Shown here: one piece after another, positions 34,477 through 44,344 of the stretch | How positions within the stretch are numbered: the stretch's first letter is position 1 | Layout of the letters: every line of letters begins with the position of its first letter | Assembly: GCA_022823725.1 (NCBI GenBank) | Contig: JAJEHL010000044.1 | Location: forward strand, 169,217-233,216 | Direction: 5' to 3' | DNA length: 64,000 nt | Source: Candidatus Latescibacterota bacterium | Lineage (GTDB): Bacteria > Latescibacterota > UBA2968 | Notes under the pieces: model-generated | The model's database searches: none | What the model was told of the DNA's origin: nothing | The model's input: only the letters and a program-made list of their open reading frames with translations | Translations under genes and position numbers: made by a program

Positions 34477-36534
34477 TTATTTGACATATCTCTCAGATGT
34501 AACACGAGAAACCAGACGCCCACCCGTAATCTCCACGCCCACGCACTGAACCGCTTCAATGGTAACATCGCCCTTATCCCACACAACAGTACCCGTCCCC
34601 ATCGCCTCGACATGCACCTCACCCCCGGGCACCGTCAGCGTCAAAGGTTCTGGCTCCACCCCATAAAAAGCCGCCACATAGCGATCGGTCTGAGAACAGG
34701 CAAAAAGCCATGCGGGCTGTCTGCCGCAAATCAACGTGGCGTCACCAACCAAAATCTCGCCCGCACTGCCTTGACGAGCCACTGGCGACTCGAGCGGGGG
34801 CCAGCCGAGAACACCTTCATGCGTCCAGCGTCTTTGCAGCCCCCACGCCAGCAAATCGATCTCAATCCCGAGACGCTCCCCATCCCGAGCATATTCCACA
34901 GACCACGGCCGCGTCTTCCCCGCCTCATAAGTCACAGGCGGCGCAGCATCATCCTTAAGATCACCGCCAGCAACCACCCGCACAAAAGACTGCACATCGG
35001 GAAAATCCGAACGCTCAGCCATCTCCGCATAAAAACCGCACCGGGGCTTACCCTGAAAAAAAGACCCGGGATGCCCCTGTTCCCAGAACGTCTTGGACGG
35101 ACCCAGATAATTATATAGCTCCAGAAAAAGATGCGTATCGTACTCCACCAGACGCAGAGGCGCATTGCGCCCCAGATCCGTACGCGCCAGCGGACGAATC
35201 GCGGAAAGAACGGGACCAATCGCAACACCAACCGCAGCACCTTCTGGAACATCGAACGGCAAATTCTCCACCTTCTCATCACCAACCCAAATCTCATCCA
35301 CCAAACTGCGGTCGTGCCAGCACACAACGGCTTTGGCACTGCTCCGCGGCGCCATCGCGCCCAGATCTTTCGGCGAATAGAGCACAATCGCCCGGGAAAC
35401 ATCCTGCACATTGTGACACTGCCCCTCCTCAAAAAGAATCTGATCATTGGACCGCGCGGGCGTTGACCGAAACGACCCCAGCCAGTGATCATCCAGCACA
35501 TACCGGGAATAAATAACACCCGTCTGATCCGTATCGGTCTTGTGATGCGCGATAAAAACACTCGACTGCCCGGTAATAAAGCGATTCGTCTGACTGCGAA
35601 GCTCCTGAGAAGAAACCCCCAGCGCAAACGAAGGACTGTGAAACGTAGAGATCCCCACGCCATTTTCCGAATCCGCAGTCTCCGAAAGAAAAAACGTCTC
35701 CGGCCGATAATCGAGTGCATCGGCGAGCCAATCGGGAAGAATACCCGTCTCAATATATTCGCGAAAACCATCTATCTCCGGCGGCGTCTGGCAAAAAAGC
35801 GCATGCCTGTACGCCCGGCTAAAAGGACCTGCCCAGCGCCCCGTAGGCGGATGAATATGCAGAGCAGCGGAAAGACCAATACGCGCGCACATCATCCTGG
35901 CACCAATGCGCGTGGGCTTGTGCTGCACCAGTTCGCCCAGCCTGTGCAAAACGCGCATCGCCACATTCGCGTAATTGGGACTATTAAACTCATACGCACA
36001 GCCATTTCGGGTCGTAAAATCCATCCATGCCCGGAACTTCTCATACCCCCGATCCACAAACGCCTCATCGCCGAGCAACTCACCCCCCAGACACGTATTG
36101 GTAATATCCTTAACCACAATATTCGTATAGCGAAAATGAACGTCAATCCGACGAACCTCCTCCAGCCCCAGACGAATACTCTGGCGAACGCGATCTTGCA
36201 AACCCGCAGAAAGCGCATCCCCATAGTTAATCATCAACGGAATAAGCTGAAAAAGACAAAACTGCACCGCATTCAAATCTTCCACCACCTCGTCCTCGCG
36301 CTCCCAGAGAAAATTCCCCAAATGCGGATCGCCCTCACGGGTCTCCTGACACGCCAGCATCGCATCGAGAACCTTTTCCGCCAAATCGACATCCTCGCGC
36401 GTACCATTCGCCAGAAGATCATTGGCAAACTCTGCCGCCTGACGCGGCGCGTGATAAATTTTGCCCTCCTCCTGTCGAGCCAGCATAAAAGTATCGGGAT
36501 TAAAATTCGGGGGAAGTGGAAGCGGTCTGGACAT
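34477..36534 (-). CDS. Large protein of unknown function, alpha/alpha-barrel-like
   Basis: 685 residues from ATG 36534 (GGAG six bases upstream). No signal peptide. The N-terminal 300 residues are helical and rich in aromatic and Trp/Arg positions ('EKVLDAMLACQETREGDPHL', 'GCAYEFNSPNYANVAMRVLH', 'HIHPPTGRWAGPFSRAYRHA'), the rest beta-rich ('GVIYSRYVLDDHWLGSFRST', 'WTHEGVLGWPPLESP'). An (alpha/alpha) toroid followed by beta sandwiches is typical of heparinase II/III-like lyases and glycoside hydrolases, but I see no decisive motif. The nearby sulfatase, xylanase and sialidases support a polysaccharide role. Family not identified. Confidence 0.5.
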   Translation of the reverse strand: MSRPLPLPPNFNPDTFMLARQEEGKIYHAPRQAAEFANDLLANGTREDVDLAEKVLDAMLACQETREGDPHLGNFLWEREDEVVEDLNAVQFCLFQLIPLMINYGDALSAGLQDRVRQSIRLGLEEVRRIDVHFRYTNIVVKDITNTCLGGELLGDEAFVDRGYEKFRAWMDFTTRNGCAYEFNSPNYANVAMRVLHRLGELVQHKPTRIGARMMCARIGLSAALHIHPPTGRWAGPFSRAYRHALFCQTPPEIDGFREYIETGILPDWLADALDYRPETFFLSETADSENGVGISTFHSPSFALGVSSQELRSQTNRFITGQSSVFIAHHKTDTDQTGVIYSRYVLDDHWLGSFRSTPARSNDQILFEEGQCHNVQDVSRAIVLYSPKDLGAMAPRSSAKAVVCWHDRSLVDEIWVGDEKVENLPFDVPEGAAVGVAIGPVLSAIRPLARTDLGRNAPLRLVEYDTHLFLELYNYLGPSKTFWEQGHPGSFFQGKPRCGFYAEMAERSDFPDVQSFVRVVAGGDLKDDAAPPVTYEAGKTRPWSVEYARDGERLGIEIDLLAWGLQRRWTHEGVLGWPPLESPVARQGSAGEILVGDATLICGRQPAWLFACSQTDRYVAAFYGVEPEPLTLTVPGGEVHVEAMGTGTVVWDKGDVTIEAVQCVGVEITGGRLVSRVTSERYVK

Positions 36535-36647
36535 AGTGGACTCCGATAGTATTGACACCTGATGGAAAGATGTGTAAAATGCGATACCAAAAGTAGCCAG
36601 AACGCGATGGACTCGCAAGACAAACTCATTCGTATAGCGATGAACAA

Positions 36648-37922
36648 GTGCTCACCCTCTACTTATTTGGCATCGTGCAAAAACACACAAAAATCCTTTT
36701 ATGTCTCGCACTGGGATTAACACCTATTCTGACGGGTTTTGCCCATGCACAAACCGACCTGAAACGCGCAGATTTTGATGGCAATCGAAAAATCAATTTT
36801 CAAGACTTTCTCGCATTTGTCGCGGTCTTCGGAAAGACTTCATCGGAGCAAGGTTTTGATAGCAGAATGGATTTTAATGGCGACAACACCATTAATTTCC
36901 AGGACTTTCTCGCGTTTGTTGCGGTTTTCGGTCAGTCTGTCGAACTGAAGGACCTCGCCGATTATCCGGTGGGGGTATCCCTCCAGACGAAGTATTTGAC
37001 CGATGATGCCCGGGTGTCACTCATCAAAAGGACGTTCAGCAGCATAACCGGCGGATGGGAGATGAAGCCGAAGCCGATCTCAACGGGACCCGGCACCTAT
37101 GACTGGCGCAGAGCAGACGCGCTCGTGGATTTTGCAGAAGCCAACAATATGCAGGTCCATGGGCACACATTGCTGTGGCATCAGGCCGTGCCTACCTGGA
37201 TGGAAAACTTCTCGGGGGATGATGCGGCCTTTGAGGCAGCCATAAAGGAATATATCACAACAGTGGTGCAGCGGTATCGCGGCCGGGTCGTCAGTTGGGA
37301 CGTGGTCAACGAAGGCATTGACGGTAGAGGAAAGGTGCGCGACAACTTGTTCAGCCAGCGTATGGGGAATGACTACATCGCCCGCCTGTTTCAGTATGCC
37401 CGTGAGGCAGATCCCGATGTGTTGCTATTTTACAACGACTACGGCACCTCGCAGCCGTGGGCCCGCGCCAAGCGCGCTGCCATGCTAAACATGATAGATG
37501 ACTTCCAGACACGCGGCATTCCCATAGACGGGATCGGTTTGCAAATGCATATTTCCTACAAGTCCCCAGACATCTCGGCAATACGAGAAACCATTGACGA
37601 GATCGTGCGAAGGGGACTCAAACTACACATCTCCGAACTGGACATCCGCATCAATCCCGATGGCGACCTGTCCGAACCAACTCAAGAGCGGCTCGAACTG
37701 CAAAAAAAACGCGTCATAGAAATCGTGACGGCTTTCCACCAGGTACCGGAAGCACAGCGGTTTGGCATCACAATATGGGGAATAGCGGACCCGGACACCT
37801 GGCTCATACAGGCTGGGCGAAGTCAGGGCCGTCCCGAATGGCCGCTCTTGTTCGATGACCACCTTCAGCCCAAACCGGCTTACGATGGATTTGTCGAAGC
37901 ACTTCAGAACAAAGGATTTTAG
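36648..37922 (+). CDS. GH10 endo-1,4-beta-xylanase with N-terminal dockerin-like EF-hands
   Basis: Secreted (signal 'KILLCLALGLTPILTGFAHA'), then two EF-hand-like repeats 'DFDGNRKINFQDFLAFVAVF' and 'DFNGDNTINFQDFLAFVAVF', then a GH10 barrel: 'QVHGHTLLWHQAVPTWM', acid/base Glu in 'SWDVVNEGIDG', 'LFYNDYGTSQPWARAKR', 'GIPIDGIGLQMHISYKS', nucleophile Glu in 'LKLHISELDIRINPD', 'ITIWGIADPDTWL'. It should cut xylan or related beta-1,4 chains. The N-terminal position of the EF-hand pair is unusual. Start: GTG 36648 or GTG 36675; both give a signal peptide and neither has a clear SD. Confidence 0.85.
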   Translation: MLTLYLFGIVQKHTKILLCLALGLTPILTGFAHAQTDLKRADFDGNRKINFQDFLAFVAVFGKTSSEQGFDSRMDFNGDNTINFQDFLAFVAVFGQSVELKDLADYPVGVSLQTKYLTDDARVSLIKRTFSSITGGWEMKPKPISTGPGTYDWRRADALVDFAEANNMQVHGHTLLWHQAVPTWMENFSGDDAAFEAAIKEYITTVVQRYRGRVVSWDVVNEGIDGRGKVRDNLFSQRMGNDYIARLFQYAREADPDVLLFYNDYGTSQPWARAKRAAMLNMIDDFQTRGIPIDGIGLQMHISYKSPDISAIRETIDEIVRRGLKLHISELDIRINPDGDLSEPTQERLELQKKRVIEIVTAFHQVPEAQRFGITIWGIADPDTWLIQAGRSQGRPEWPLLFDDHLQPKPAYDGFVEALQNKGF

Positions 37923-37924
37923 CC

Positions 37925-39637
37925 ATAAATATCAGACCCCTTGCCCTATCTATTTTATCATTTGCCCTGTGGTTCCTATTGGCATCCGTGAACGCGCGCG
38001 TGTGTGCCGCGGGTATGTCGCCCAACGTGGTGGTGCTGTTTGTCGATGACCTGGGATGGAAGGATATTGGCTGTTACGGTGGACCCGCCCTGACGCCAAC
38101 GCTGGACGAGATGGCGGCAAAGGGTGTGCGCTTCACGGACTTTCATGCCGGGTGTGCGATCTGCTCGCCTTCGCGTGCCGTGGCACTGACCGGGCGGCAT
38201 CACATACGCGCAGGTGTTTATAATGCAATTAGCGACACGTATCACAACATGCATTTGCTGCAGCGCGAGACAACTCTGGCTGAGGTTCTGAAGGCGCACA
38301 ACTATGCCACCGCGCACTTTGGCAAATGGCATTTGGGTTTGCCGTATAGGGGCAAGCACAAGCCCACGCCGGATATGCACGGCTTTGACTACTGGTTTGC
38401 GACAGAGAACAATGCCAATCCAAGCCATAGGAATCCCGTGAACTTTATTCGCAACGGCCAGCGGGTCGGCAGGATTGAAGGGTATGCCTGCCAGATTGTC
38501 GTCGATGAAGCGATCTCATGGCTGGACAATGAGCGCGATCCCAACGCGCCCTTTTTTCTCAATATATGGTTTCACGAACCACATGCTCAGCTTGCCGCGC
38601 CAGACGAAATTGTCTCGCAATACGGACGGTTGAATGATCCCGCAGCGATATATACCGCCACGGTTGACAATACCGACCGGGCAATTGCCCGTTTGTTATC
38701 CAGACTGGAGCAGATCGAATCGCTGGAAAACACGATCATCGTTTACTCATCTGACAACGGCAGCTATCGCTCAGACCGCGTCGGCAATTTGCGCGGCAAA
38801 AAAGGCTCTAACTTTGAAGGCGGCCACCGTGTACCAGGTATTTTCTATGCCCCTGGCCGAATTACGCAAGGGCGCGTTGAGCATGAACCTGCTGGCATGG
38901 TCGATCTGCTGCCGACGATTTGTGGATTGCTCGGTATCGACAAACCCGAAGGCATTTATCTGGATGGTTCTGACCTTACGCCATTGCTAACCGGAAATGC
39001 AGATCAATTCCAACGCCATCAACCGCTGTTTTGGCTGAGACCAGAAGGATGGCCTGCTATGTCGCTCAGAGAGGGCAATTATACGCTGATTGGATTTCGC
39101 AACTTCAGCTTGCCAAATAATCAGGACGCTATGAATGCCATACTGGAGCAGATCGGAGAAATAATGGGCGAGGAAAATATTGATCGGACTCAGATGATCA
39201 ACAGAAGGTTTGACAACCCGGAGGCAGAGAAGCTGCGTATGCAATATATAAAACTGAACCAATTCCCGGAGGCTTCAATTCCCGCGATCAAAGCCGGAGG
39301 CATCGGTCGGGTGGAACTGTACGATTTATCTACTGATATCGAGCAGCAGACAGATATCGCAAGCCAACATCGAGACATCGTTGCCCAGCTTAAAAAGCAA
39401 ATGGACGAGATCTATGCCAGCGTTATGGTTGACGCCCCCGAGTGGGTATCCACTACTCTTCCAAATCCAGATTTAGACGGCAGCGGTACTATCGACTTTG
39501 CAGATTTTCTGATTTTTGTTCAGAGTTTTGAAAAAAAAATTGGCGACCCCACATTTAATGCGACAGCCGATTTAGACAGCAGCGGTACTATCGACTTTGC
39601 AGATTTTCTGATTTTTGTTCAGGCTTATGGCAATTGA
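37925..39637 (+). CDS. Type I sulfatase with C-terminal dockerin-like EF-hands
   Basis: Hydrolyses sulfate esters, probably on sulfated glycans. Metal and formylglycine motifs: 'VVVLFVDDLGWKDIGCYGG', 'GCAICSPSRAVALTGRH' (CxPSR), 'FGKWHLGLPYRGKH', 'FHEPHAQ', 'IIVYSSDNGSY'. Two EF-hand repeats end the protein ('LDGSGTIDFADFLIFVQSFE', 'LDSSGTIDFADFLIFVQAYG'). The first ordinary start codon (TTG 37979) would cut the signal peptide; reading further upstream gives a fine export signal ('PLALSILSFALWFLLASVNA') that begins at ATA 37925, eight bases after AAAGGA. The start may be AUA, a mutated ATG, or an error. It follows the xylanase stop by two bases. Confidence 0.85.
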   Translation: MNIRPLALSILSFALWFLLASVNARVCAAGMSPNVVVLFVDDLGWKDIGCYGGPALTPTLDEMAAKGVRFTDFHAGCAICSPSRAVALTGRHHIRAGVYNAISDTYHNMHLLQRETTLAEVLKAHNYATAHFGKWHLGLPYRGKHKPTPDMHGFDYWFATENNANPSHRNPVNFIRNGQRVGRIEGYACQIVVDEAISWLDNERDPNAPFFLNIWFHEPHAQLAAPDEIVSQYGRLNDPAAIYTATVDNTDRAIARLLSRLEQIESLENTIIVYSSDNGSYRSDRVGNLRGKKGSNFEGGHRVPGIFYAPGRITQGRVEHEPAGMVDLLPTICGLLGIDKPEGIYLDGSDLTPLLTGNADQFQRHQPLFWLRPEGWPAMSLREGNYTLIGFRNFSLPNNQDAMNAILEQIGEIMGEENIDRTQMINRRFDNPEAEKLRMQYIKLNQFPEASIPAIKAGGIGRVELYDLSTDIEQQTDIASQHRDIVAQLKKQMDEIYASVMVDAPEWVSTTLPNPDLDGSGTIDFADFLIFVQSFEKKIGDPTFNATADLDSSGTIDFADFLIFVQAYGN

Positions 39638-39672
39638 CAATCCCTGAAATTCACACGTCACAGGAGCCTATC

Positions 39673-40515
39673 ATGACAACCGCCGAAACACCCATCGCGA
39701 TGCATGAACCATCCCTCTACGACACCACCAGACGGGCCGACTATCTCGACACCCTCGCCGACATCGACGACCGTCAAATCGCCCGATTCCACGAACAGGG
39801 ATATCTCGCCATACGGCGGGCATTTACACCGCAACAAATCGAATCCGCGGGCCAGGCCATGTGGGACCTCATCGACGGCAAAAGCCAGGACTTCAAAGGC
39901 ATCATGGCCGAAGCCGCCAAACGCGGACACTTTTCCGAACTCACAGGCAAAGCCAAACGCGACAGCGTGCGCAAAATCTGGAAATTCGTCGATCATGACA
40001 CCCGGCTCAACGACCTCGCCCACGAACCGACCATTCTCTCCGTCCTCTCCCGCATGATGGACGACACACCCGTACTCTTTCAGGACATGGGACTGATCAA
40101 ACCCCCGCACATAGGCCGCGAAAAACCCTGGCATCAGGACTGCGCGTACTTCAACTACCCCGTTGGCACCACCGTCGTCGGCGTATGGATCGCCATCGAC
40201 GCCGCAACAGAAGAAAACGGGTGCTTGCACATCATCCCCGGTTCCCATCGCGAAGGACCCATCCCGCATTTCAGGCGGCGCGACTGGCAAATATGCGACA
40301 CAGATGTCGCCGTACCCAGAAACGTCACCGTCCCCCTCGCCCCCGGCGGCTGCCTCTTCTGGCACGGCATGACCCATCACGGCAGCCCAACCAACCGATC
40401 TGCCCACCGCCGCAGGGCACTCCAATACCACTACCGCCCCGAAAGCACTGAAGAAATGACCGCAAAAGAACGCCTCGCCATCTTCGGCGGCGACGAACTC
40501 GGGGTGACGTGCTGA
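39673..40515 (+). CDS. Phytanoyl-CoA dioxygenase (PhyH) family protein
   Basis: Fe(II)/2-oxoglutarate oxygenase of 280 residues. The HxD pair is in 'KPWHQDCAYFNYP' and the distal His in 'WHGMTHHGSPTNRSAHRRR', with 'GVWIAIDAATEENGCLHIIP' 'GSHREG' between; these ligands and the 'ALQYHY' ending fit PhyH. Bacterial PhyH-like enzymes hydroxylate varied small molecules; the substrate is unknown. ATG 39673 has AGGAG six bases upstream. It ends six bases before the convergent hsdR stop. Confidence 0.88.
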   Translation: MTTAETPIAMHEPSLYDTTRRADYLDTLADIDDRQIARFHEQGYLAIRRAFTPQQIESAGQAMWDLIDGKSQDFKGIMAEAAKRGHFSELTGKAKRDSVRKIWKFVDHDTRLNDLAHEPTILSVLSRMMDDTPVLFQDMGLIKPPHIGREKPWHQDCAYFNYPVGTTVVGVWIAIDAATEENGCLHIIPGSHREGPIPHFRRRDWQICDTDVAVPRNVTVPLAPGGCLFWHGMTHHGSPTNRSAHRRRALQYHYRPESTEEMTAKERLAIFGGDELGVTC

Positions 40516-40520
40516 GCTAT

Positions 40521-43500
40521 CTATCCCACAGCCCACCCCTCTGAAAGCATCTCCGCCTGTTTCAAGACCGTAAGCGTCGCACCATCCGCTTTATCCGGCG
40601 GATACCCGTGCTTGCGCAAAATACGCTTGACCAATCGGCGCAAATTCGCGCGCACATTCTCTCGCAACGTCCAATCAATCGTCACATTTTCGCGCACAGT
40701 CCGCACCAGTTCGCGTGCAATCGTGCGAAGCGTCTCATCGCCCAGAACTTGAACCGCGCTATCATTGGTCTCAAGCGCATCGTAAAAAGCCAATTCATCC
40801 TCATTCATACCAAGGCTTTCACCCCGCGCCTGAGCCTCGCGCATCTCCTTCCCCAACTCAATCAACTCATCAATAATATACGCCGCCTCAATCGTGCGAT
40901 TCTGATAGCGATGAATCGTCTGCTCCAGCATATCGGCAAACGACCGCGCCTGCACCACATTCTTCCGCATGCGACTCGAAATCTCGCCCTTGAGCAACTT
41001 CTGAAGCAACTCCACAGCGAGATTGCGCTGCGGCATACCCCGCACCTCAGCCAAAAACTCATCAGACAACACCGAAATATCCGGCTTATCCAAACCCGCC
41101 GCGGCAAAAATATCCGTCACCTCGTCGGACGCCACCGCACGCGAAACAATCTGGCGCACAGCGAGATCCAACTCCTCCTGAGGCCGCGCATCAACTGGCG
41201 CACGCTTACCCAGCACCGACCGCACAGCCTGAAAAAACGCCACATCATCGCGAATACGCCGCGTCTCCTCATGCGGCACAGCCAAAGCAAAAGCCTGAGA
41301 AAGCTCACGCACCGCCTGCAAACAACGGTCCTTACCATCCCTCTGCGCCAGAATATGCTCCTGTGCCGCAGGCAACAACCCCAACTTCTCCTGGGGCGTA
41401 CCAGTAGTCCATTTAGACCGATCAAACCCGTAAAACAAACTGCAACAAATCTCGTACTTCTCCCGCAACGCCACCACCGCCTCTTCCTGATCGAGCGCAG
41501 TCTTCCCCGTACCCCCACTCTCAGTATAAGTCGCCAAAGCGTACTTGAGTTCGTGGGCAAGACCCAGATAATCCACCACCAGACCGCCCGGCTTATCCTT
41601 AAACACGCGATTGACACGCGCAATAGCCTGCATCAACCCGTGCCCGCGCATCGGCTTATCGACGTACATCGTATGCAAACTGGGTGCATCGAACCCCGTC
41701 AACCACATATCGCGTACCAACACAATATTCAGCGGATCGGACGCATCGCGGAACCGCTGCGCCAGAGCTTCGCGCCGCGGCTTATTGCGAATATGCGGCT
41801 GCCAGTCGCCCGGGTCGGACGGAGAGCCAGTCATGACAACTTTGATCTTTCCCTTTTCATCATTTTCATCATGCCAGTCCGGACGCAAGCGCACCAGTTC
41901 CCGATAAAGGTCAATACATATCCGGCGACTCATACAAACGACCATCGCCTTGCCATCCATCACTCCAAGGCGTTCCTCAAAATGAGCAACCATATCCTCG
42001 GCGAGAAGCCTCAGCCGTTTTTCCGTCCCAACAATAGCCTCTAATTGCGCCCACCTGGTCTTGAGCTTCTCCTTCCGCTCAACCTCCTCACCCTCTGTCG
42101 CCTCCTCAAAATCCGGATCAACCGTCGGTTTCTCCTGCTCATCCAGTGACAGCCTCGCCAGACGACTCTCGTAGTAAATCGGCACCGTAGCCCCATCCTC
42201 TACAGAACGCTGGATATCGTAAACACTGATATAATTGCCAAACACAGCGCGGGTATTCGCATCCTGCAACTCAATAGGTGTCCCTGTAAAACCGACAAAA
42301 GAAGCATTGGGCAGGGCATCGCGCATATGCCTCGCGAATCCATCGATAAAATCGTACTGGCTGCGATGAGCCTCATCGGCAATAACCACAATATTGCGCC
42401 GCGCCGAAAGCCTCGGATGGACATCGCCCTTCTCCTCCGGGAAAAACTTCTGAATAGTCGTAAACACCACGCCTCCGGACGCCACAGACAGTTTTTGACG
42501 CAAATCAGCGCGGTCGCTCGCTTGCGTTGGCGTTTGACGCAACAAATCCCGACAACGAGAAAACGTACCAAAAAGCTGATCGTCGAGATCATTGCGATCC
42601 GTCAAAACCACAATCGTCGGATTCTCCATCACCGGATCCCGGACAATAGCCCCGGCATAAAAAGCCATCGTCAGACTCTTACCCGACCCCTGCGTATGCC
42701 ACACCACCCCAATCCGCCGATCACCTGGTGCACCCCCCGGCTGCTTGCCCGACTCGTAACGTCCCCCCCCTTCGGCAACCCCACGTCCCGCCTGCTGCAA
42801 CTCCACAGCCCGTCGCGTCTCACCCACCGCCACCCGCACCGCGTGAAACTGGTGATAACCCGCCATCTTCTTCACCAGCACACCACTGCCATCATCCTCA
42901 AAAACAACAAAATCGCGCACCAGAAAAAGAAAACGCCCGACATCGCAGACGCCTTCGAGCATCACCTGCAATTCGGGCATATTGGAATCAGCCACATCCT
43001 CACCAGAAATCGTACGCCAGGGCTTAAACCACTCGCGCCCCGCAGTCAACGTCCCAACCCGCGCCTCCATCCCATCCGAAACCATCAAAGCCGCATTCAT
43101 CGCAAACAGAGACGGCAACTCCGCCTTATACGTCTGAAGCTGCTGCCACGCTGTCCATATCGTAGCATCCTCATCCACCGGATTCTTAAGCTCGATAATC
43201 CCAAGAGGCAAACCATTCACGAACAGCACAATATCCGGACGTCGGGTATTCTTATTCTCAGTAACAGTAAATTGATTGACCGCGAGCCAGTCATTATTGG
43301 AGGGATCGTCAAAATCAATAACCTTCACCTGCGCCCCACGCACACCCCCATCCACATCCCGGTACTCCACCGTAACGCCATCCACCATCAAATGATGGAA
43401 AGCGCGATTGCGAAACGCCAGCGATGTACCTTCGAGCCGAGTCAGCTTGCGAAAAGCATCATCCAATGCGCCCATAGGAAGATCGGGATTGAGCCGCGCA

Positions 43501-43673
43501 AGCGCATCCTGCAACCGCCCTGCCAGAACCACATCACCATAATCCCTTCGCTCTGCACCCGGTGTATCAGGCGCAATATCGGGACCATGAGCAACGCCCC
43601 AACCGAGACTCTCCAGATAAGCGAGCGCGGCATCTTCGACAGTGGATTCATTCAAGCTACTCATGCCATTCAT
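40521..43673 (-). CDS. hsdR: Type I restriction enzyme, R subunit (HsdR)
   Basis: 1050 residues, the usual size. The N-terminal nuclease has PD-(D/E)xK residues in '[20 protein letters not shown]' (Asp147, Glu161, Lys163). The SF2 translocase shows Walker A 'HTQGSGKS' (326-333), '[14 protein letters not shown]', '[10 protein letters not shown]' (DEAH 433-436), '[10 protein letters not shown]', '[20 protein letters not shown]' and '[10 protein letters not shown]', then the helical HsdM-binding end. With HsdM and HsdS it cuts unmodified DNA far from the target. It lies about 13 kb from hsdS and shares a 4-base ATGA overlap with the DUF2290 gene before it, so it now belongs to a separate transcription unit. 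Confidence 0.95.
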   Translation of the reverse strand: MNGMSSLNESTVEDAALAYLESLGWGVAHGPDIAPDTPGAERRDYGDVVLAGRLQDALARLNPDLPMGALDDAFRKLTRLEGTSLAFRNRAFHHLMVDGVTVEYRDVDGGVRGAQVKVIDFDDPSNNDWLAVNQFTVTENKNTRRPDIVLFVNGLPLGIIELKNPVDEDATIWTAWQQLQTYKAELPSLFAMNAALMVSDGMEARVGTLTAGREWFKPWRTISGEDVADSNMPELQVMLEGVCDVGRFLFLVRDFVVFEDDGSGVLVKKMAGYHQFHAVRVAVGETRRAVELQQAGRGVAEGGGRYESGKQPGGAPGDRRIGVVWHTQGSGKSLTMAFYAGAIVRDPVMENPTIVVLTDRNDLDDQLFGTFSRCRDLLRQTPTQASDRADLRQKLSVASGGVVFTTIQKFFPEEKGDVHPRLSARRNIVVIADEAHRSQYDFIDGFARHMRDALPNASFVGFTGTPIELQDANTRAVFGNYISVYDIQRSVEDGATVPIYYESRLARLSLDEQEKPTVDPDFEEATEGEEVERKEKLKTRWAQLEAIVGTEKRLRLLAEDMVAHFEERLGVMDGKAMVVCMSRRICIDLYRELVRLRPDWHDENDEKGKIKVVMTGSPSDPGDWQPHIRNKPRREALAQRFRDASDPLNIVLVRDMWLTGFDAPSLHTMYVDKPMRGHGLMQAIARVNRVFKDKPGGLVVDYLGLAHELKYALATYTESGGTGKTALDQEEAVVALREKYEICCSLFYGFDRSKWTTGTPQEKLGLLPAAQEHILAQRDGKDRCLQAVRELSQAFALAVPHEETRRIRDDVAFFQAVRSVLGKRAPVDARPQEELDLAVRQIVSRAVASDEVTDIFAAAGLDKPDISVLSDEFLAEVRGMPQRNLAVELLQKLLKGEISSRMRKNVVQARSFADMLEQTIHRYQNRTIEAAYIIDELIELGKEMREAQARGESLGMNEDELAFYDALETNDSAVQVLGDETLRTIARELVRTVRENVTIDWTLRENVRANLRRLVKRILRKHGYPPDKADGATLTVLKQAEMLSEGWAVG

Positions 43674-44344
43674 GCCGGGACCACCATGTGAACCACACCC
43701 CGTTCGACCGGAAGTATTGATTCCGCAAACGCCCCACTCTGGGCAAGGAGATCATCAGTATATCGCTCATCCGCAGTGTTGTAGAAATTTCTAAGAATAA
43801 AATCAATAAACCATAGAGGCGTCATTGGGGCTGTCACCGGAATTCGGCAGTTCTCGTATTGACCGAGTGTCAAGTGAGATTTGGGATGCACCAACTTCTG
43901 GTGGAGACTATCCCGGGCATTATAGTCAAAACGCACCGGGAATGGAACGATGTTTCTGGCGATCACATCGGCATAGATTTCATCATCTCGATAGACATCC
44001 GGATTGTTCTGGTACTCTTCAAGATGGGGCGCAGGAAAAAATGCAAGGCGGTGGCTTTGAAGCATTCCACCAGAGAAGGCATACATCATCTGAATCAATG
44101 CCCCATCAAGCATTTTCACATTGTAGGCATCTGCGTCCACGAGACGCTTATAAATCTCATTATAGGGAAGATCCTTCAAAGCTATTGGTACATGTCCAGC
44201 GTTGTCAAAAGTGATCTCCACAGCATTACCACGCCCCTGCCGTTGGAATGCATAGTATTGAATGTTCGAGAGACTAATCTCTACCAGGTATCTGATGAGT
44301 CTGTTGATCTGATCTTTAATCTGGTCAGGAGTGAGCATAGTCAT
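43670..44344 (-). CDS. DUF2290 protein
   Basis: 224 residues matching the DUF2290 family, of unknown function: '[17 protein letters not shown]', '[19 protein letters not shown]', '[14 protein letters not shown]', '[19 protein letters not shown]', '[18 protein letters not shown]'. The dense block of His, Asp and Cys could form an active site, but none is known. It starts in the stop of the UvrD-like helicase gene and ends in the start of hsdR (both ATGA overlaps), so all three are translationally coupled, strongly suggesting the helicase and this protein act together, perhaps with HsdR. Confidence 0.75.
   Translation of the reverse strand: MTMLTPDQIKDQINRLIRYLVEISLSNIQYYAFQRQGRGNAVEITFDNAGHVPIALKDLPYNEIYKRLVDADAYNVKMLDGALIQMMYAFSGGMLQSHRLAFFPAPHLEEYQNNPDVYRDDEIYADVIARNIVPFPVRFDYNARDSLHQKLVHPKSHLTLGQYENCRIPVTAPMTPLWFIDFILRNFYNTADERYTDDLLAQSGAFAESILPVERGVVHMVVPA

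Noticed and set aside
39658..40536. 292-codon minus-strand ORF opposite the PhyH gene
   Set aside because: Mirror of a high-GC coding frame; the plus-strand protein has clear PhyH motifs.
40608..43691. Long plus-strand ORFs opposite hsdR
   Set aside because: Basic, low-complexity translations; the minus strand codes HsdR with all motifs.
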